The notes under the pieces are model-generated. The model was not told the origin of the DNA and made no database searches. It saw only the letters and a list, made by a program, of their open reading frames with translations. 64,000 bases of DNA, taken from NCBI GenBank assembly GCA_025331435.1, contig JAIWNI010000023.1, forward strand, positions 62,001-126,000, read 5' to 3'. The DNA is from Choanephora cucurbitarum. Its lineage: Eukaryota; Mucoromycota; Mucoromycetes; Mucorales; Choanephoraceae. Position 1 is the stretch's first letter, and every line of letters starts with the position of its first letter. A program made the position numbers and the translations under genes. Positions 47,318 to 58,996 of this stretch are shown piece after piece.

Positions 47318-49476
47318 ATGAATTATCCTATTGTTATTGGTATTGATTTTGGTAAGACAATTCCTTCTGATCTATTACGGGCTTCAATTAAGTGCGACTA
47401 TCCATGTTTTCCCTTAGGCACCACTTATTCAGGCTGTTCTTATGCATTTGCTCAAAATGAAGAAATAATCGATATAGTCAAATGGTGAACGTAAAGAAAA
47501 GAACGAGAGGAAAATGTCTAGACACTAACACACATCATACTAGGCCAAAACAAAACAATCATATATACCCTAAAGTAAAACACATCTCATTGTCTTTTTT
47601 TTTAAAAACTAACTAGTTTCATATTAGACGCCTACTTTGTCTCTCTATCGCAAGGGATCCAAAGAAATTTTAGATTGGGGTCATGGCGCTAAACGAAATG
47701 CCATGAAACCAAATCACCCCGATATGCTATTGTTATCTAAATTTAAGCTTTACCTTGATGAGCATTTACAGAAGAATGTGCTGCCAAACAACCTGAATGT
47801 GGTAGACGTCATTGCTGATTATTTATCAGTCTTTCATCAACATGTCTGTGAGGAATTACAGAAGGGATTTGCTGCTAATTATCAACAGAGCAGTTTTCGC
47901 TACGTAAGTTCTATTTTAGATTAGACACCTCTCTTTACTCATTTGTTTTCTTTTAAACAAGTGCTTGACAGTACCTGCCATGTGGTCTGATCAAGCAAAA
48001 TCAGCCATGAGAGAGGCTGCTATTCGTGCAGGTCTTGTTGAACGCAGCGATCCATCAGATAGGCTGATGCTGATTTCTGAACCTGAGGCAGCTGCCTTGT
48101 ACTGCGAGAAGAAATCAGAACAGTTCAATCTGATGCATGGTCAGCGGTTTATGATATGTGATGCAGGTGGAGGTACAGTGGACTTGATTGTGTTTGAAAT
48201 CAATGAAGAAGCGCCTGGAAGGTACTATCGCTATTTCTATGATCCTTATCTCACTCTGTATCATTAGACGTACACTTAGAGAAGTGACGCGTGGACATGG
48301 AGATACCTGTGGATCAGGGTTTTTGGATATTCGAATGAGAGATTATATCAGGCGAAAGTGTATGCACATGAGCCCTATTCACGAGTATGCTATGGAACAC
48401 ATTTTAGACACTTTTATCAACATGATCAAGGTAACCTCTTTATTTTCATGAAGCAATGGGTCACTCAATTATCTTTTAAAAAAAACAAGCCTGAATTTGA
48501 TGGTTTGGAAGATCAATTCTTGGAGTTGCCTGCATGTATGGGTATTCATCATCTCACAGATGAATCCATTGGCCTCTCTAACGGGTGTCTGCATTTGCCT
48601 GCCACTGAATTATCGAACGAGGTGTTTGAGCCAATCGTTCAACAGATTTTGGGACTGATCGAATACCAACTGCAACAATCGCCCGATCTTGAGGCCATCT
48701 TGCTCGTGGGCGGTTTCGGACAATCCAACTACCTCTTTCGACGTATCGATGAATGTTTTGCAGACAAGGTAGGCATGATTGGTGTACCTCCTCGAGGCGA
48801 ACTTGCGGTTGTGAGAGGTGCTGTCTATTTCGGCCTTCACCCAACAACCATCACTGAGCGAGTGTCTCGTCGTACCTATGGTATTGAGACACGCATGTTA
48901 TTTCAACCTGGGTTAGATCCCCCTGACTTTCTGGTGACAGGCGTAGATGGACGAGACTATTGTCGCCAACGCTTCAGTGTCTATGTCTATCGAGGGCAGA
49001 GTGTGAAGGTAGACGGATGTGTCTCTAAATCGTTTGTCATCAGCTACCCTAACAACACAGACTCTGATTTATATGCCTTTGATGGAGATGGGCCTGTACC
49101 ACGTCTCACAACAGATCCGCAAATCCAAAAAGTCGGCCATTTCCCAATCCGCATGCCTAAATTGGAAGGTGTCAAACCAGGAGATAAAGTGACACTGACC
49201 ATTCGTATGTATTTTGGACTGACAGAGATCAAAATTGAGTCTGTCATTCTGGACCAAGTGATCACTTACACTTCTGCCTTTGACTCGGCAAGGATGGGTG
49301 TAAGCAGTCCCACTAGCAGAATTCGACTGGGTTCATGGTCACCTCCTCTTTTGACAGATCATGTGGTTACTCATCCCTCAGCAGTCATGTATCCATCAAT
49401 CCATGGTAGTTATCATGCTGGATTGCACTCAACTTCTGCTTTCTTTACTTCAGATCCATTATGGAAAGAACAATAA
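47318..49476 (+). CDS. HSPA12-like Hsp70 family protein
   Basis: Actin/Hsp70-fold ATPase of the divergent HSPA12 group, which lacks the classical substrate-binding domain and is multiplied in Mucoromycota. Exons 47318-47351, 47418-47484, 47544-47574, 47628-47903, 47962-48221, 48268-48430, 48490-49476: 605 aa. Phosphate-1 loop YPIVIGIDFGTTYSGCSYAF spans the first intron. Phosphate-2 is MICDAGGGTVDLIVFEI, and the adenosine motif ILLVGGFGQSNYLFRRI. The small exon 47544-47574 completes VKWPKQNNHIYPKTPTL, including the conserved W-P. The sixth intron is taken as 48431-48489, which gives the family-like INMIKPEFDG. Partner and substrate are unknown. Confidence 0.9.
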
Positions 49477-49709
49477 ACATGTAACAAATTCTCTCGCTTT
49501 TCTCACTATGTTGTAATCACAACCAGCCTACAAATACAACACTTACTTTCTCCTGCTAACTACCACTTAAAAATTAAAAAGAGGGAGTTGTCTTTCACTC
49601 CCCCCAAATTGATAATTGAAGCGGCTTTTAAACCCTTATTGTTTAAGAAAATCATCACTACGTTTTTTTTTCTTTTTTTTTTTATTCTCTTTTTTTCACA
49701 AAAGATCAT

Positions 49710-52130
49710 ATGAACATGACTGAATCGCCTATGTTGACAAATGAAGCAATATTGGAATCAGAACATCCATTATTAGAGCGAATGTTAACTCGAAATCAAT
49801 CTGCCAATAAACAGCGCATGGTGGGCAAATATTATTTATGCAAAACACTCGGTAAAGGATCAATGGGAAAAGTAAAATTGGCTGTGGATTCAGAAACAGG
49901 AGAAAAGGTAAAATAGGCTCTCTTTTTTTTTATATGGCGTGTGTATATTTTCCCTTTCTTTTTTTTTTTAACAAGAAAAGAAAATCATTGAATTCTCTTT
50001 ATAAGGTGGCTGTCAAAATCGTATCTTGTAAAGGAAAACCTTCACATCATAAAAACCCAAAATCATCTGAAAAAAGTCGAGAAATACGAACGATCAGAGA
50101 AGCCAGTATTATGCTATTGTTGAATCACCCAAACATTGCTCAGATGTATGAAATGAGACAGATCAACGACAATTATTATCTGTTTATGGAGTATGTAGAT
50201 GGAGGCCAACTGCTTGATTACATAATCTCACATGGCAAGCTAAAAGAGAAACAAGCAAGGCAGATCTCAAGACAGATTGCCAGTGCTTTAGGTGAGCCTA
50301 TTTATAAATGCATAGATGTGTACTGAACATGGAATTTTGCCTTGTGTCTAGACTATTGTCACCGAAATTCAATTGTTCATCGAGGTAAATGTACTTTTGT
50401 GTAAAGAAATGCATTCATACGAAACTGGCTCTCTCTCTTTTTTTTTTATATAAGATCTAAAAGTAGAAAACATATTACTTTCAGCAACTGGAAACATTAA
50501 AATCATTGATTTTGGACTGTCTAACGTATTTACCGCCAAATCACAACTATCTACCTTTTGTGGATCACTTTATTTCGCAGCACCTGAATTATTAGAAGGA
50601 AGACTGTATACTGGTCCAGAAGTAGATGTTTGGAGTTTTGGTGTTGTGATCTATGTGTTAGTATGTGGTATTGTACCATTTGATGATCCTACTATCAGTG
50701 GTATGCACCAAAAAGTAAAACAAGGTGTAGTTGGATACCCTTCCTATCTTTCAGCAGGTAAAAAAGAACAAGAAACATTTGTTCATACACACTAAGACGA
50801 TATATGCTCCATAGAATGTCGACATCTATTGAAGCGTATGATTCTGACTGCACCATCTAAAAGAGCCACCATGTCCGAGATCATTGCTCACCCATGGATG
50901 AATAAAGGGTATGATACACCTGTAGATAACCACCTGCCCAAAAGAAAACCTCTGACTTTGCCAGTGGATAACGATATCATCAAGCAAATGAGTGGATTTG
51001 AATTTGGATCTGACTTTATGATCAAGGCAGAACTTGAAGGCCTGATTGGTTCAGAAGAGTATCAAAGGGATGCCAATCTCTTGGAAGCCATGGCCTATCA
51101 CCCTATCATTCGTTCCAACTCTAGGTCTTCAAAGCTTTCTTCACCACGCTTGAATCAGAACATCATTCAGTATGACCCTCTCTCCATGCCAGCTGCTTAT
51201 CATCCTCTGATCTCAGTCTATTATCTGGTGAAAGAGCGCATTCAACAGAATCTGGAGTTGGAGCAAGAGACAATAGTCACACAAATTGCTATGACCTCAC
51301 TCAACAAGGATCAATTAGACTCATTTAGAAGAAGAAGGAGACGATCGAGTCATTCGCTACAATCACCATCCACAGAGGCCAAAAGAAAGACATTGTTGAG
51401 CTCACTTGAGAGGGTATCTGCTCTTCATCCGTCCAACACCATCTCTTCTTCTACACCCACGACTCAGTCATTCAACCTATTAAGGCGCTTGAGTCGCCGT
51501 CACCATCATCATCAGCAGACAATGACAGAAGATCATTCAAGTGATGAAGACCAACACAAGTCAGGACACAATAAATTCAATCGTTTCTTAAAACGAGCCA
51601 CATCTGTCACTACCAAGGATTTACCTTCGATTCAACAAGCCAAACTTTTATCAACAGTCAGTCCAGCCAGTCCAGAACCACCCATCTGTGGTGCACCAGA
51701 ATACATGAGACGTAATTCTGCCATACCAGAATCAATGCAATCTGATTACATAAAGCAGAGAAGACGAGAGGCCGTTCAACAAAAAGAAAGACAAGGCCAG
51801 TCAATACCTACTCAAGGCCATCATGCAGATGAGAACATCAGATCTGTCTATATCAAAGGACTCTTTTCTGTCTCTACCACATCGACAAAAAAGGCTTCTG
51901 TTATTCGGTCTGAATTGATACAGGTCTTGAGCAACGAGACTCGTCTTCAGTTTAGAGAGACACACGATCGATTTAAATGCTGGACACATCATGAGGTTGT
52001 GTTTGATATCTACATTGTCAAGATACCCTGGTTATTGGGTATGAGAGGTATTCAGTTTAGAAGAATCAGTGGTGATCCATGGCAATATAAGACTATGTGC
52101 AGCCAAATACTTGAATTGTTGCAATTATGA
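49710..52130 (+). CDS. KIN1: KIN1/MARK-type serine/threonine kinase
   Basis: Protein kinase of the KIN1/PAR-1 branch, which controls polarity, exocytosis and cell-wall growth in fungi. Exons 49710-49907, 50006-50291, 50352-50384 (33 nt), 50455-50757, 50815-52130: 711 aa. Gly loop [12 protein letters not shown], Lys in VAVKIV, catalytic loop [19 protein letters not shown], and T-loop [16 protein letters not shown] with its activating Thr. The segment [19 protein letters not shown] is typical of KIN1/2. The middle is Ser-rich with a His run (RRHHHHQQ). The C-terminal 95 residues form a KA1 membrane-binding domain ([20 protein letters not shown] ... [14 protein letters not shown]). It is shorter than yeast Kin1. 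Confidence 0.92.
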
Positions 52131-53365
52131 GCAATGCACAGCCATTTATAAAGGATCTTTTATGCAACAAAACAATAGCTCTTTCTGATTTCGATGCATA
52201 ATAAGGTAGAAAATATTCATTCAAGTCTATCAAAGCAAAAGGATAGTAGACTCTTTTTTTTTTTTTGGTATGAAATCAATAAACATACGCAGTTCATAAA
52301 GTTAATTTGGTAACATAGTAAGATAAAAGAAATAGCCAAGAGCCTCTTTTGTTTGATTTTTGGTCAAAGAAAGCCAGGCTTGATGCCTTCTGGTTTAAAG
52401 AGAAGGGGTGGATAGGAATGGAAGAGAAACACACTCTATCTCAAGGTTGTTTTCACATATAGACTAGCCAATTCAGCCATCTGTTCTCCATCTTTAGGTA
52501 ATACCAGTCATGTCTGTTTAGGCATTCACTTGAGAGTCTAGCTTTTGTATTTCTGGCAAGGAAGGATATCTTCTGTTTTGAATGACAATGTTGGCTTATT
52601 TCACTCTATTGTTCATTAACATAGTTCGTGTAACATGTAAATGGTAAGAGGAGCTTATATTCACTTTCTTTTAGCTCTCAAAGTTCATACTATTTGGAGT
52701 ATGTGTTCTTTATCTAAGCATCTCTCTATTTACATTTGATAGCAAACAACTTTGTTTTCATCTTTGTATTGCTTGACATCATGTCAATTCTCATCTTGCA
52801 GGTATATTTCTGTCATAGTTATATAAGGTTTAAAAGATTATCTTCCTGTTACTTGATTGACTGTTTCACCTACATCCCTCTTCATCATGACATACAAGTC
52901 TAATCAAAGACTTGATCTTTAAGCTAGTCTCTCTTATTTATTGTTTGAGTATATGTTACAGTTATATTTGACTCTATGGGCTTCATACATTGTTTTTTTT
53001 TAAAAAAAAGAAGTAATATTTAAGCAGTAGGACATGAGTATGATGTGTGGTTGACATTTCAATTGAAATAAAGATAACTTAAAATACATGCATAAACCCT
53101 TTTTTTTTATTCATATGTCAAAAAAACAAGCAAGCCCATGACCTGCAAATATAAACACCCCCAAAAAAAAATTATAGCCTTGTGGTCAGCATTAAGTACA
53201 CACCCTTTTTTTTTTTTCTTTCTTTGTCTCTCTACTCCTATTTTTCTTTTTCTCTCTCTCTCTCTCTCTCTCTAAAAATAAAAAAATAAAAAAAGGTAAA
53301 TAGGCTATAAATATTCGAGACTCCTATTTTTATAAAACTCGAGTTTAACAAATCTATTTTGTCAG
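52131..53365. other. Intergenic with CT repeat near the MADS-box start
   Basis: 1.2 kb, no gene seen. A (TC)n run lies at 53251-53273 in the probable promoter or 5' leader of the next gene, followed by A-rich DNA. Confidence 0.5.
53272..53281 (+). promoter_or_regulatory. Candidate MEF2/Rlm1 binding site
   Basis: CTAAAAATAA fits YTAWWWWTAR, the site bound by MEF2-type MADS proteins, 84 bp upstream of a MEF2-type gene. A near match, CTATTTTTAT, lies about 50 bp further on. AT-rich DNA makes such matches common by chance. Confidence 0.3.
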
Positions 53366-54800
53366 ATGGGACGAAAGAAGATCAAGATTCAGCCTATTCA
53401 GGATGAGCGAAACAGACAAGTAAAGTAAATACGCTTTTAACAATTATTGTTAAAGGAAACAGTTGCTTATGAAACATACACTAGGTCACCTTCTTAAAGC
53501 GTAAACACGGTTTAATGAAAAAAGCATATGAACTCAGTGTGCTCTGTAACTGTGAAATTGCATTATTGATATTCAACAATAATGGGAAATTGGTGCAGTA
53601 TGCTAGTACAGATATTGATCAAATTTTGATGAGATATACAGAGGTTAGACTAGAGAGAGACAAAAGGCTTGAATTATATACTCACGCTTTTCTCAAAATG
53701 TATATAGTACAATGACTCTCATGAAAGTAAATCAAATCAGGATGTAAAGTAAGCTAGAGTGATGAGAGAAACAAGATAGGCTTATTATCTTTATAGTTTG
53801 TAAATAGTGAAGACAATGACAACTGGGAAGATGGAGAGGATCATCTGGATCATCAGATAGGGTCACATACACTAAAGAAAGAAGGCATTGTTTCGAGAGA
53901 AATAAAATCACCTGTTCCACAGCCAACGATCGAAAAGTCTTTGTCACCTGCTGTTGAACCCACTGTTCATTTTCCATCTATGCCACCGCCTCCACCACCT
54001 CCACCACCACTTCCTGCCCTCCCTGCACCAACAGAAACACATCATGCCCGTTATTCAATGAGTTATGCACCACCTATTCAAGGATTTTACGATGTCTATG
54101 GTAATCTACATTCATCCCATCCCATCTATGTAGCCCAGGTAAGCCCTATTTTATATATATATAGGATAGTCTGTATTAAGGATTTGTTGATAGAGTCAAC
54201 TATCGAGTTATACACCTGTCTTGCCTGGACAGCATCTAGCCAGCTATAACAATGGAAATAGGCCGACTGTGATAGAACATATGGGAACACCTATTCCTAG
54301 TAATGCAAATGGTGCCTACTATCACCTACAACGACCTGAACCATCATCGTCTTATTCCGAATTAGTCCAGATGAATAAACGACCAGCCAATTTAAGAGTA
54401 CAGATTCCTCATGAAGCATCTCATCCGCCAGAACCTTCAACGACAGCTCTGGTGATTGCACCTCCTTCTGCCTTACCTTCTCAATTTGCACATAACCTAC
54501 CCTCCCCCTCTACCTTTTATCCAGAATTCTATCAACAAAACGAACTTCCCAGTCCTCTCAATTTCTCTTCAACACCTGTTGCAGGGAATACAGCCTTTCA
54601 TTGGCCATCCAGAAATCCATCCTTAGGTTTAGCTGGAGAATATAAACCTTCTCCTTTGGCCAAGATGTAAGTCATGTTATTCCTTGTATGGATAAATGCT
54701 CAATCTTTTGTATGATAGAGATGAAGATGATGCTAGTCTAAAACGAGATCGAGATCATTCAGTTGATAATGGCAACCAAAGTAAAAAAGTCAAACATTAA
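53366..54800 (+). CDS. MADS-box transcription factor, MEF2/RLM1 type
   Basis: DNA-binding regulator. In yeast Rlm1 is the end point of the cell-wall integrity MAP-kinase pathway; MEF2 is the animal relative. Exons 53366-53419, 53485-53643, 53708-53743, 53797-54138, 54194-54666, 54719-54800: 381 aa. The MADS box starts at the first codon: [18 protein letters not shown], then [20 protein letters not shown], with Lys/Arg at the DNA-contact positions and IQPI as in MEF2. It continues [19 protein letters not shown], a MEF2-like extension. The rest is disordered, with a Pro run ([13 protein letters not shown]) and many Ser/Pro sites suited to MAPK control. It ends in a basic SKKVKH. Exon 3/4 borders have an equally in-frame alternative. 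Confidence 0.9.
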
Positions 54801-55014
54801 GACATTCTTATTAAACAAAAATGGGTGTGTAGTTTGTGTGACACTGATCAAATTCAGTTAGACGGTAATTACTTGACAGATCTTTATTTTCTTTTTGGGT
54901 AGTTCAGAAGCACATGGCTAAAATGTTGAATAAACAAAAAGCTCTGGGGGGGCATAAGGTGGGAAAAATCATAAGGTGAGGGTCTAGAAATTAACTTTTG
55001 TTATACGGTCTATT

Positions 55015-56315
55015 TTAAATTTCTTGCAAGAATTTCTCAAGGGTTTGATGATCCCAGATATCTGGTGAAAGCCCTGTTTGGCCTTGTTCATATAAGGGTG
55101 TGGTTACTGGAGGGGTCATACTGTAAGGTTGTGATGTCCATATAGCTTAAGAAATTTACCAAATGAGTTACATGGACTATTCCTTTTTTGTTTGTTTTCC
55201 ATTACCTTGGTTCTCTAGAGTATGACTGTTATCTATGCTCTGTCGTAGGCCAGAGGGTTTTTTCATCATCATAAATTGGTCATTCAGAAAGGAAGGAGTG
55301 TGATCATTAGGCAAGGAAGAGGCGAGCGGTCGTTCTTGCTTAATTTGGGAAGAACGCCGAGAAGGTGGAGGAGAGTAAGGTGAGAAGCGTGTCTGTGGTT
55401 GTTTCTTGGGGGAATGGAGACTCATGTTTGAGATACGGCGAGGCAGACTGATGGGGGAACTGTTGACCTGACAAGACAGGCTCTTCCGATGAACCATGGC
55501 ATCGTATTCCTCTTTTAGGCGATGCCATAGTTCAGCTTTCCGACCTGTGGCTGATAGACCTCGTTCACGCAATGCTTCTTTTAGTTCGGCTACTGTGATA
55601 TCATCAAAATCGATTTTCTCTAGTTTTTCATCCAGTAAACGACGGTGGGTCTCACTATCGAGAGAGCGATGGGTATGATTGTATTGGGCAACAAACCGTT
55701 GGATTTGAATGGGTGGTGGTTTAACCGCCTGTTGAGTTGGTGGTGGCATAATGGATGGTGTGACTTGAGCATGGTTATACAAAGGGCTACTGTTGTCTTG
55801 TGAATTAAACTTCAATTGTTGGAAGTGAGGTGGTACAGATGAGGATCGCCTCGAGAACTGTAATTGATGGATAGAAGGGTTATGCATGTCAGCTAGAACA
55901 AAGTCATTTTGGCCTGGGAAATGTGTATAGGGGTGAGGCGATGAAGCTAGATTGGAATCTGTGGAAGTAGAAGATTCGGGAGAATGAGAAATATTATAGT
56001 TGGCATATCGGCTCATCTTTTTTTTTTTTATGGAAAAAAGAATTAATGATGGAACAATCTAGCAAAGCAAATTAAACTTACTGTATCAAGAGAAGGTAAA
56101 GATGAAGATGGGTAATTCAAATCTACAGGTTCTGATAGACCTTCATAAGCCAAAGAAGAGAATAAATCCATGTCAAAATGTAATGGGTGTGTTTGATTCA
56201 TTGGTACATCGAGTGGTTGTGTGGGTAATGGCTCATTTGGACTTTCTCGAAGACTGGGTGATTGTTCAGGGTCAAATGGGCTAATTAACAAGTTCATGGT
56301 TTGGGTTGATTGCAT
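55015..56315 (-). CDS. SAP-domain protein, possible transcriptional coactivator
   Basis: Exons 56082-56315, 55206-56016 and 55015-55145: 391 aa. The second intron (55146-55205) removes a stop that otherwise ends the frame at 55177 and adds AIWTSQPYSMTPPVTTPLYE ... LEKFLQEI. The N-terminus is acidic and Pro-rich (SPFDPEQSPSLRESPNEPLP), an activation-domain-like stretch. The SAP motif at about residues 215-250 reads ITVAELKEALRERGLSATG then KAELWHRLKEEY. SAP domains bind AT-rich DNA and occur in chromatin factors and in myocardin-type coactivators. The remainder is Ser/Pro-rich and disordered. It faces the MADS-box gene tail-to-tail, 214 bp between stops. I know no exact orthologue. Confidence 0.8.
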
Positions 56316-56665
56316 AGAAAAAGTGATAAAGAAGAAGAAAAGAAGAAAAAGAAGTTTACTTTTGAACAAAAAAAGAAAGCGTCAGATTTTTTTTTCTTGG
56401 CCAGAACTCGATTGGTTTTTTTACGACGCAAGCTTCCTAAAATGGAAGAGGCGAAACGGCCGTGGCAATGGCTTTTTTTTTTTTTTACTTGCATACAGGT
56501 TGGTCCATCGTTGAGTTTGATTGGCTGAAACACAAATGTACGACCTCAAATATGGAGTAACTTTAAATAGGACATCTGAAACCAAAAAAAAATAGAAGGA
56601 TATGACAGAAGCGTAGTCGAAGCCAAACGATCGAAAAAAAGCTAATCGTCTTTACACTTTCCTTT

Positions 56666-56878
56666 TTATCGACACTTACGGTCAACAAGGAAATTTGTGC
56701 GAGTTGTTTCGGTGATCATTGTACGAAATGCCTGAACAAATACAATAACAATGGTTACTTGCCTTGACTCTTTCATCTGATGATGCTTTTGTTTACTATT
56801 AAGTTCTATTTGCAGACCTACTTCTTTGCCGTCAGCGGAGTACAAAATACCTATTAGAGTTTGTTGGATAGTCGACAT
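56666..56878 (-). CDS. Doubtful small gene
   Basis: A frame beginning MSTIQQTLIGILYSADGKE is followed, after a possible intron ending TTTGTTCAG, by AFRTMITETTRTNFLVDRK and a GTAAGT donor. The pieces look protein-like and the borders are reasonable, but I recognise no family and cannot find a convincing final exon. It lies head-to-head with nothing obvious, 350 bp from the SAP gene start. Confidence 0.3.
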   Translation of the reverse strand: MSTIQQTLIGILYSADGKEVGLQIELNSKQKHHQMKESRQVTIVIVFVQAFRTMITETTRTNFLVDRKCR

Positions 56879-57371
56879 CTCTATATGAACGCAGTTTTTT
56901 TTTTTTTTTTACTCATCTCTCTTTCTCGGAAGAAAGGTAGGCGTACTGTTGCTTCTCCGTAAGACACAAGGGACCCTTTTGTTGGAGTCAAACCCGTTAC
57001 GCCAACTAAACCTCAAGCTTTATTGAAGTGCTAGCAAATAGGAAAAAAAAAAAAGAGCATCGAGTTTACAGGTACATAACACACTGATAAAACCAATTGG
57101 TTTTGGATTGGTAGACCAGTTGATCTGGCTCGTTTATTTTACATGCAGTTTCTATACCTTTGTTTGACTCGCTTATAACAAACTGTTGGGTTGCGAAGAA
57201 CCATTTAATACAGTGACCTGGCAAATAAAAGTTTGATTTGATATGCTGCTATTCGAGAATACAAGCGTTTTTGTTACTTTTGCGAAATAAATATACCTTA
57301 TCTTTTAGGCTTTACAAAAAAAAAACGATTAGAAAGAGACAGCAGAAATAAACAAATAATTTGATGTATCT

Positions 57372-58383
57372 TCAGGAGAAGCCGAAAGCCGTAGCACTTT
57401 TAGAAGAAGCAGAAAGTAAGGTGTTTGCTACTACCTTACTCTTTAGAAATACACCAATAAAACATATTTTTTTCTGGTTACTCCAACATTGTACTCCTAG
57501 CAAGAGACAAAGCTCTGTTTTGGCTTCGCTTAGGGCCTTCGTGGTCATGCACTTCTTTTCACCAACAACTTCAACATCACCAAGTTCCTTTTCCAAGTAA
57601 CAGTACGATCAGTCTGAAACCATGCCCGTGGCGAGAGGCTTCATAAGACAGCAATAAAGTTGATCAAAGTTACTATTCTACTACTTTCATCTCTGAGTGA
57701 AACAAAAGAGGTGTGGTGGACAAGTCATCCTGTGTCTTATATGAGCGTTCTAATGTCTAAATATACAGCTCTTTTGTTTAAGTAAATTTTAACTAAAACT
57801 ATGTTCTGTGACCCAGTGACTCTTAATAGAAAAGGGCTTGATTATGCGATGCCGTTTACATTCCTCCTTAGGTCCATGTACTTCAAGCGACAGCAACTTG
57901 TTATCAGTAGAGAGTTCAGCAGGCGAGAAACATACGGCACATTGGCTAGTGGCTGGAAAATCGAAACAAATATCCAGTAATCCAGAATGAATAGCCGAGA
58001 CGATACTCTTCTTTTAGTTTCCTGATCCTGTTCTAGTATCTAAAAAAAAAAGAAACTAGAGATTTTGAAGGGAGTTTGTCAATGGGCTTGTTTTGATGGC
58101 CAACAATAGCGAGTATGTATCTTTGAGTGGAGCCATAGTGCTTGATCATCCTTTGTAACTAGTGAGGAAGTAGACTCCAAGGCGAGTTTAAGTAAGGACA
58201 GTTAAACTGACTCTAATGGCAAGGTGAAGGCGTCGGCCCATAGATTCTCCGGCTAAGGAAGCCAAGACTCATATTTTGAGAAGTGTGCTGTCAGTTTGTT
58301 GGCAAATAGGTCTATATCATGTTTGTTGAATTTGGTGGAAGGTAAAGGGGGGGAGTCAGCATCCAGTTGTTCTTCTGAAATGG
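57372..58383 (-). pseudogene. Decayed gene of unknown family
   Basis: On the minus strand, from about 58383, a protein-like reading TISEEQLDADSPPLPSTKF and DLFANKLTAHFSKYESWLP runs into a stop codon and continues in the same frame PENLWADAFTLPLESV, meets another stop, and goes on LSLLKLALESTSSLVTKDD. Further pieces include CFSPAELSTDNKLLSLEVHG. At 57372-57596, ELGDVEVVGEKKC is followed by KTELCLLLGVQC. Several nonsense and frame changes make this a pseudogene. The ELGDVEV core is reminiscent of the expanded hypothetical families of Mucorales, some with nuclease-like cores. That link is only a resemblance. Confidence 0.45.
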
Positions 58384-58996
58384 TCTACACAATTCATAAT
58401 CAACTAGATAATTTTGAACGTCTTAAATGTGAATCAATTGAATTGTTGTTCCCCTTTGGAGACACCCACTGATAAAAAATCGAAGGCAAAGCGAAGGATA
58501 TTAGCATTTCCGTTTCGCATATTCGGAAGCCAAAATAGAGCTACAAAGACTAGAACAGCACATCCGGATATACAAAATGAGAATATTGATGTTGTTCGCT
58601 TTCCCCCCCCCCCAAATCTTTATCCGAACCTGATTATTGAGTGGGTTATCATAACTTTATTAACATAACACAAAAGGAGAGCAATTGGAAAAGTCCAAAG
58701 GAATTTTGAGCATATATTTAGTTTAGATCTAATCAATCTTGAAAGAAGACAGACGTCATGTGTATCTTATAAGCAAGCAAAGCAAGTCTACTTGCAATCA
58801 GCAAGATCCTTATTGTCTCTGTTGCTTCTCCCATTTAGCATTGTTGTTTACTTGTTTGAAAATAAACTCCTCTTTAGAGTTTAATGTTAAGTCTAGCTTT
58901 GGTAGTGTTGTGATTTGAAACTAGCTGCTTTTATTATAAAATATACATAAACTATCAAGAGATAGGGAAAGAGATGTTCTATATACAAGATTAAAT
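58384..58996. other. Intergenic
   Basis: About 610 bp between the decayed gene and the P5 ATPase stop. A 9-base C run occurs at about 58605-58613. An 84-codon plus-strand frame (58414-58668) shows no motif. Confidence 0.4.

Noticed and set aside
48431..48453. A 23-nt intron in the HSPA12-like gene, between the ATC AAG codons and CAATGGGTC
   Set aside because: It restores the frame, but the next AAG acceptor at 48487-48489 gives a normal 59-nt intron and the family-like join INMIK-PEFDG, so the ultrashort intron is unnecessary.
55177..55205. Stop of the SAP-domain gene at 55177
   Set aside because: Codons here lie in an intron: splicing 55205 to 55146 joins a clear further exon ending at 55015.
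56294..56533. Overlapping Lys/Phe-rich frames on both strands upstream of the SAP gene
   Set aside because: They arise from A/T runs of the 5' leader and promoter; low complexity only.
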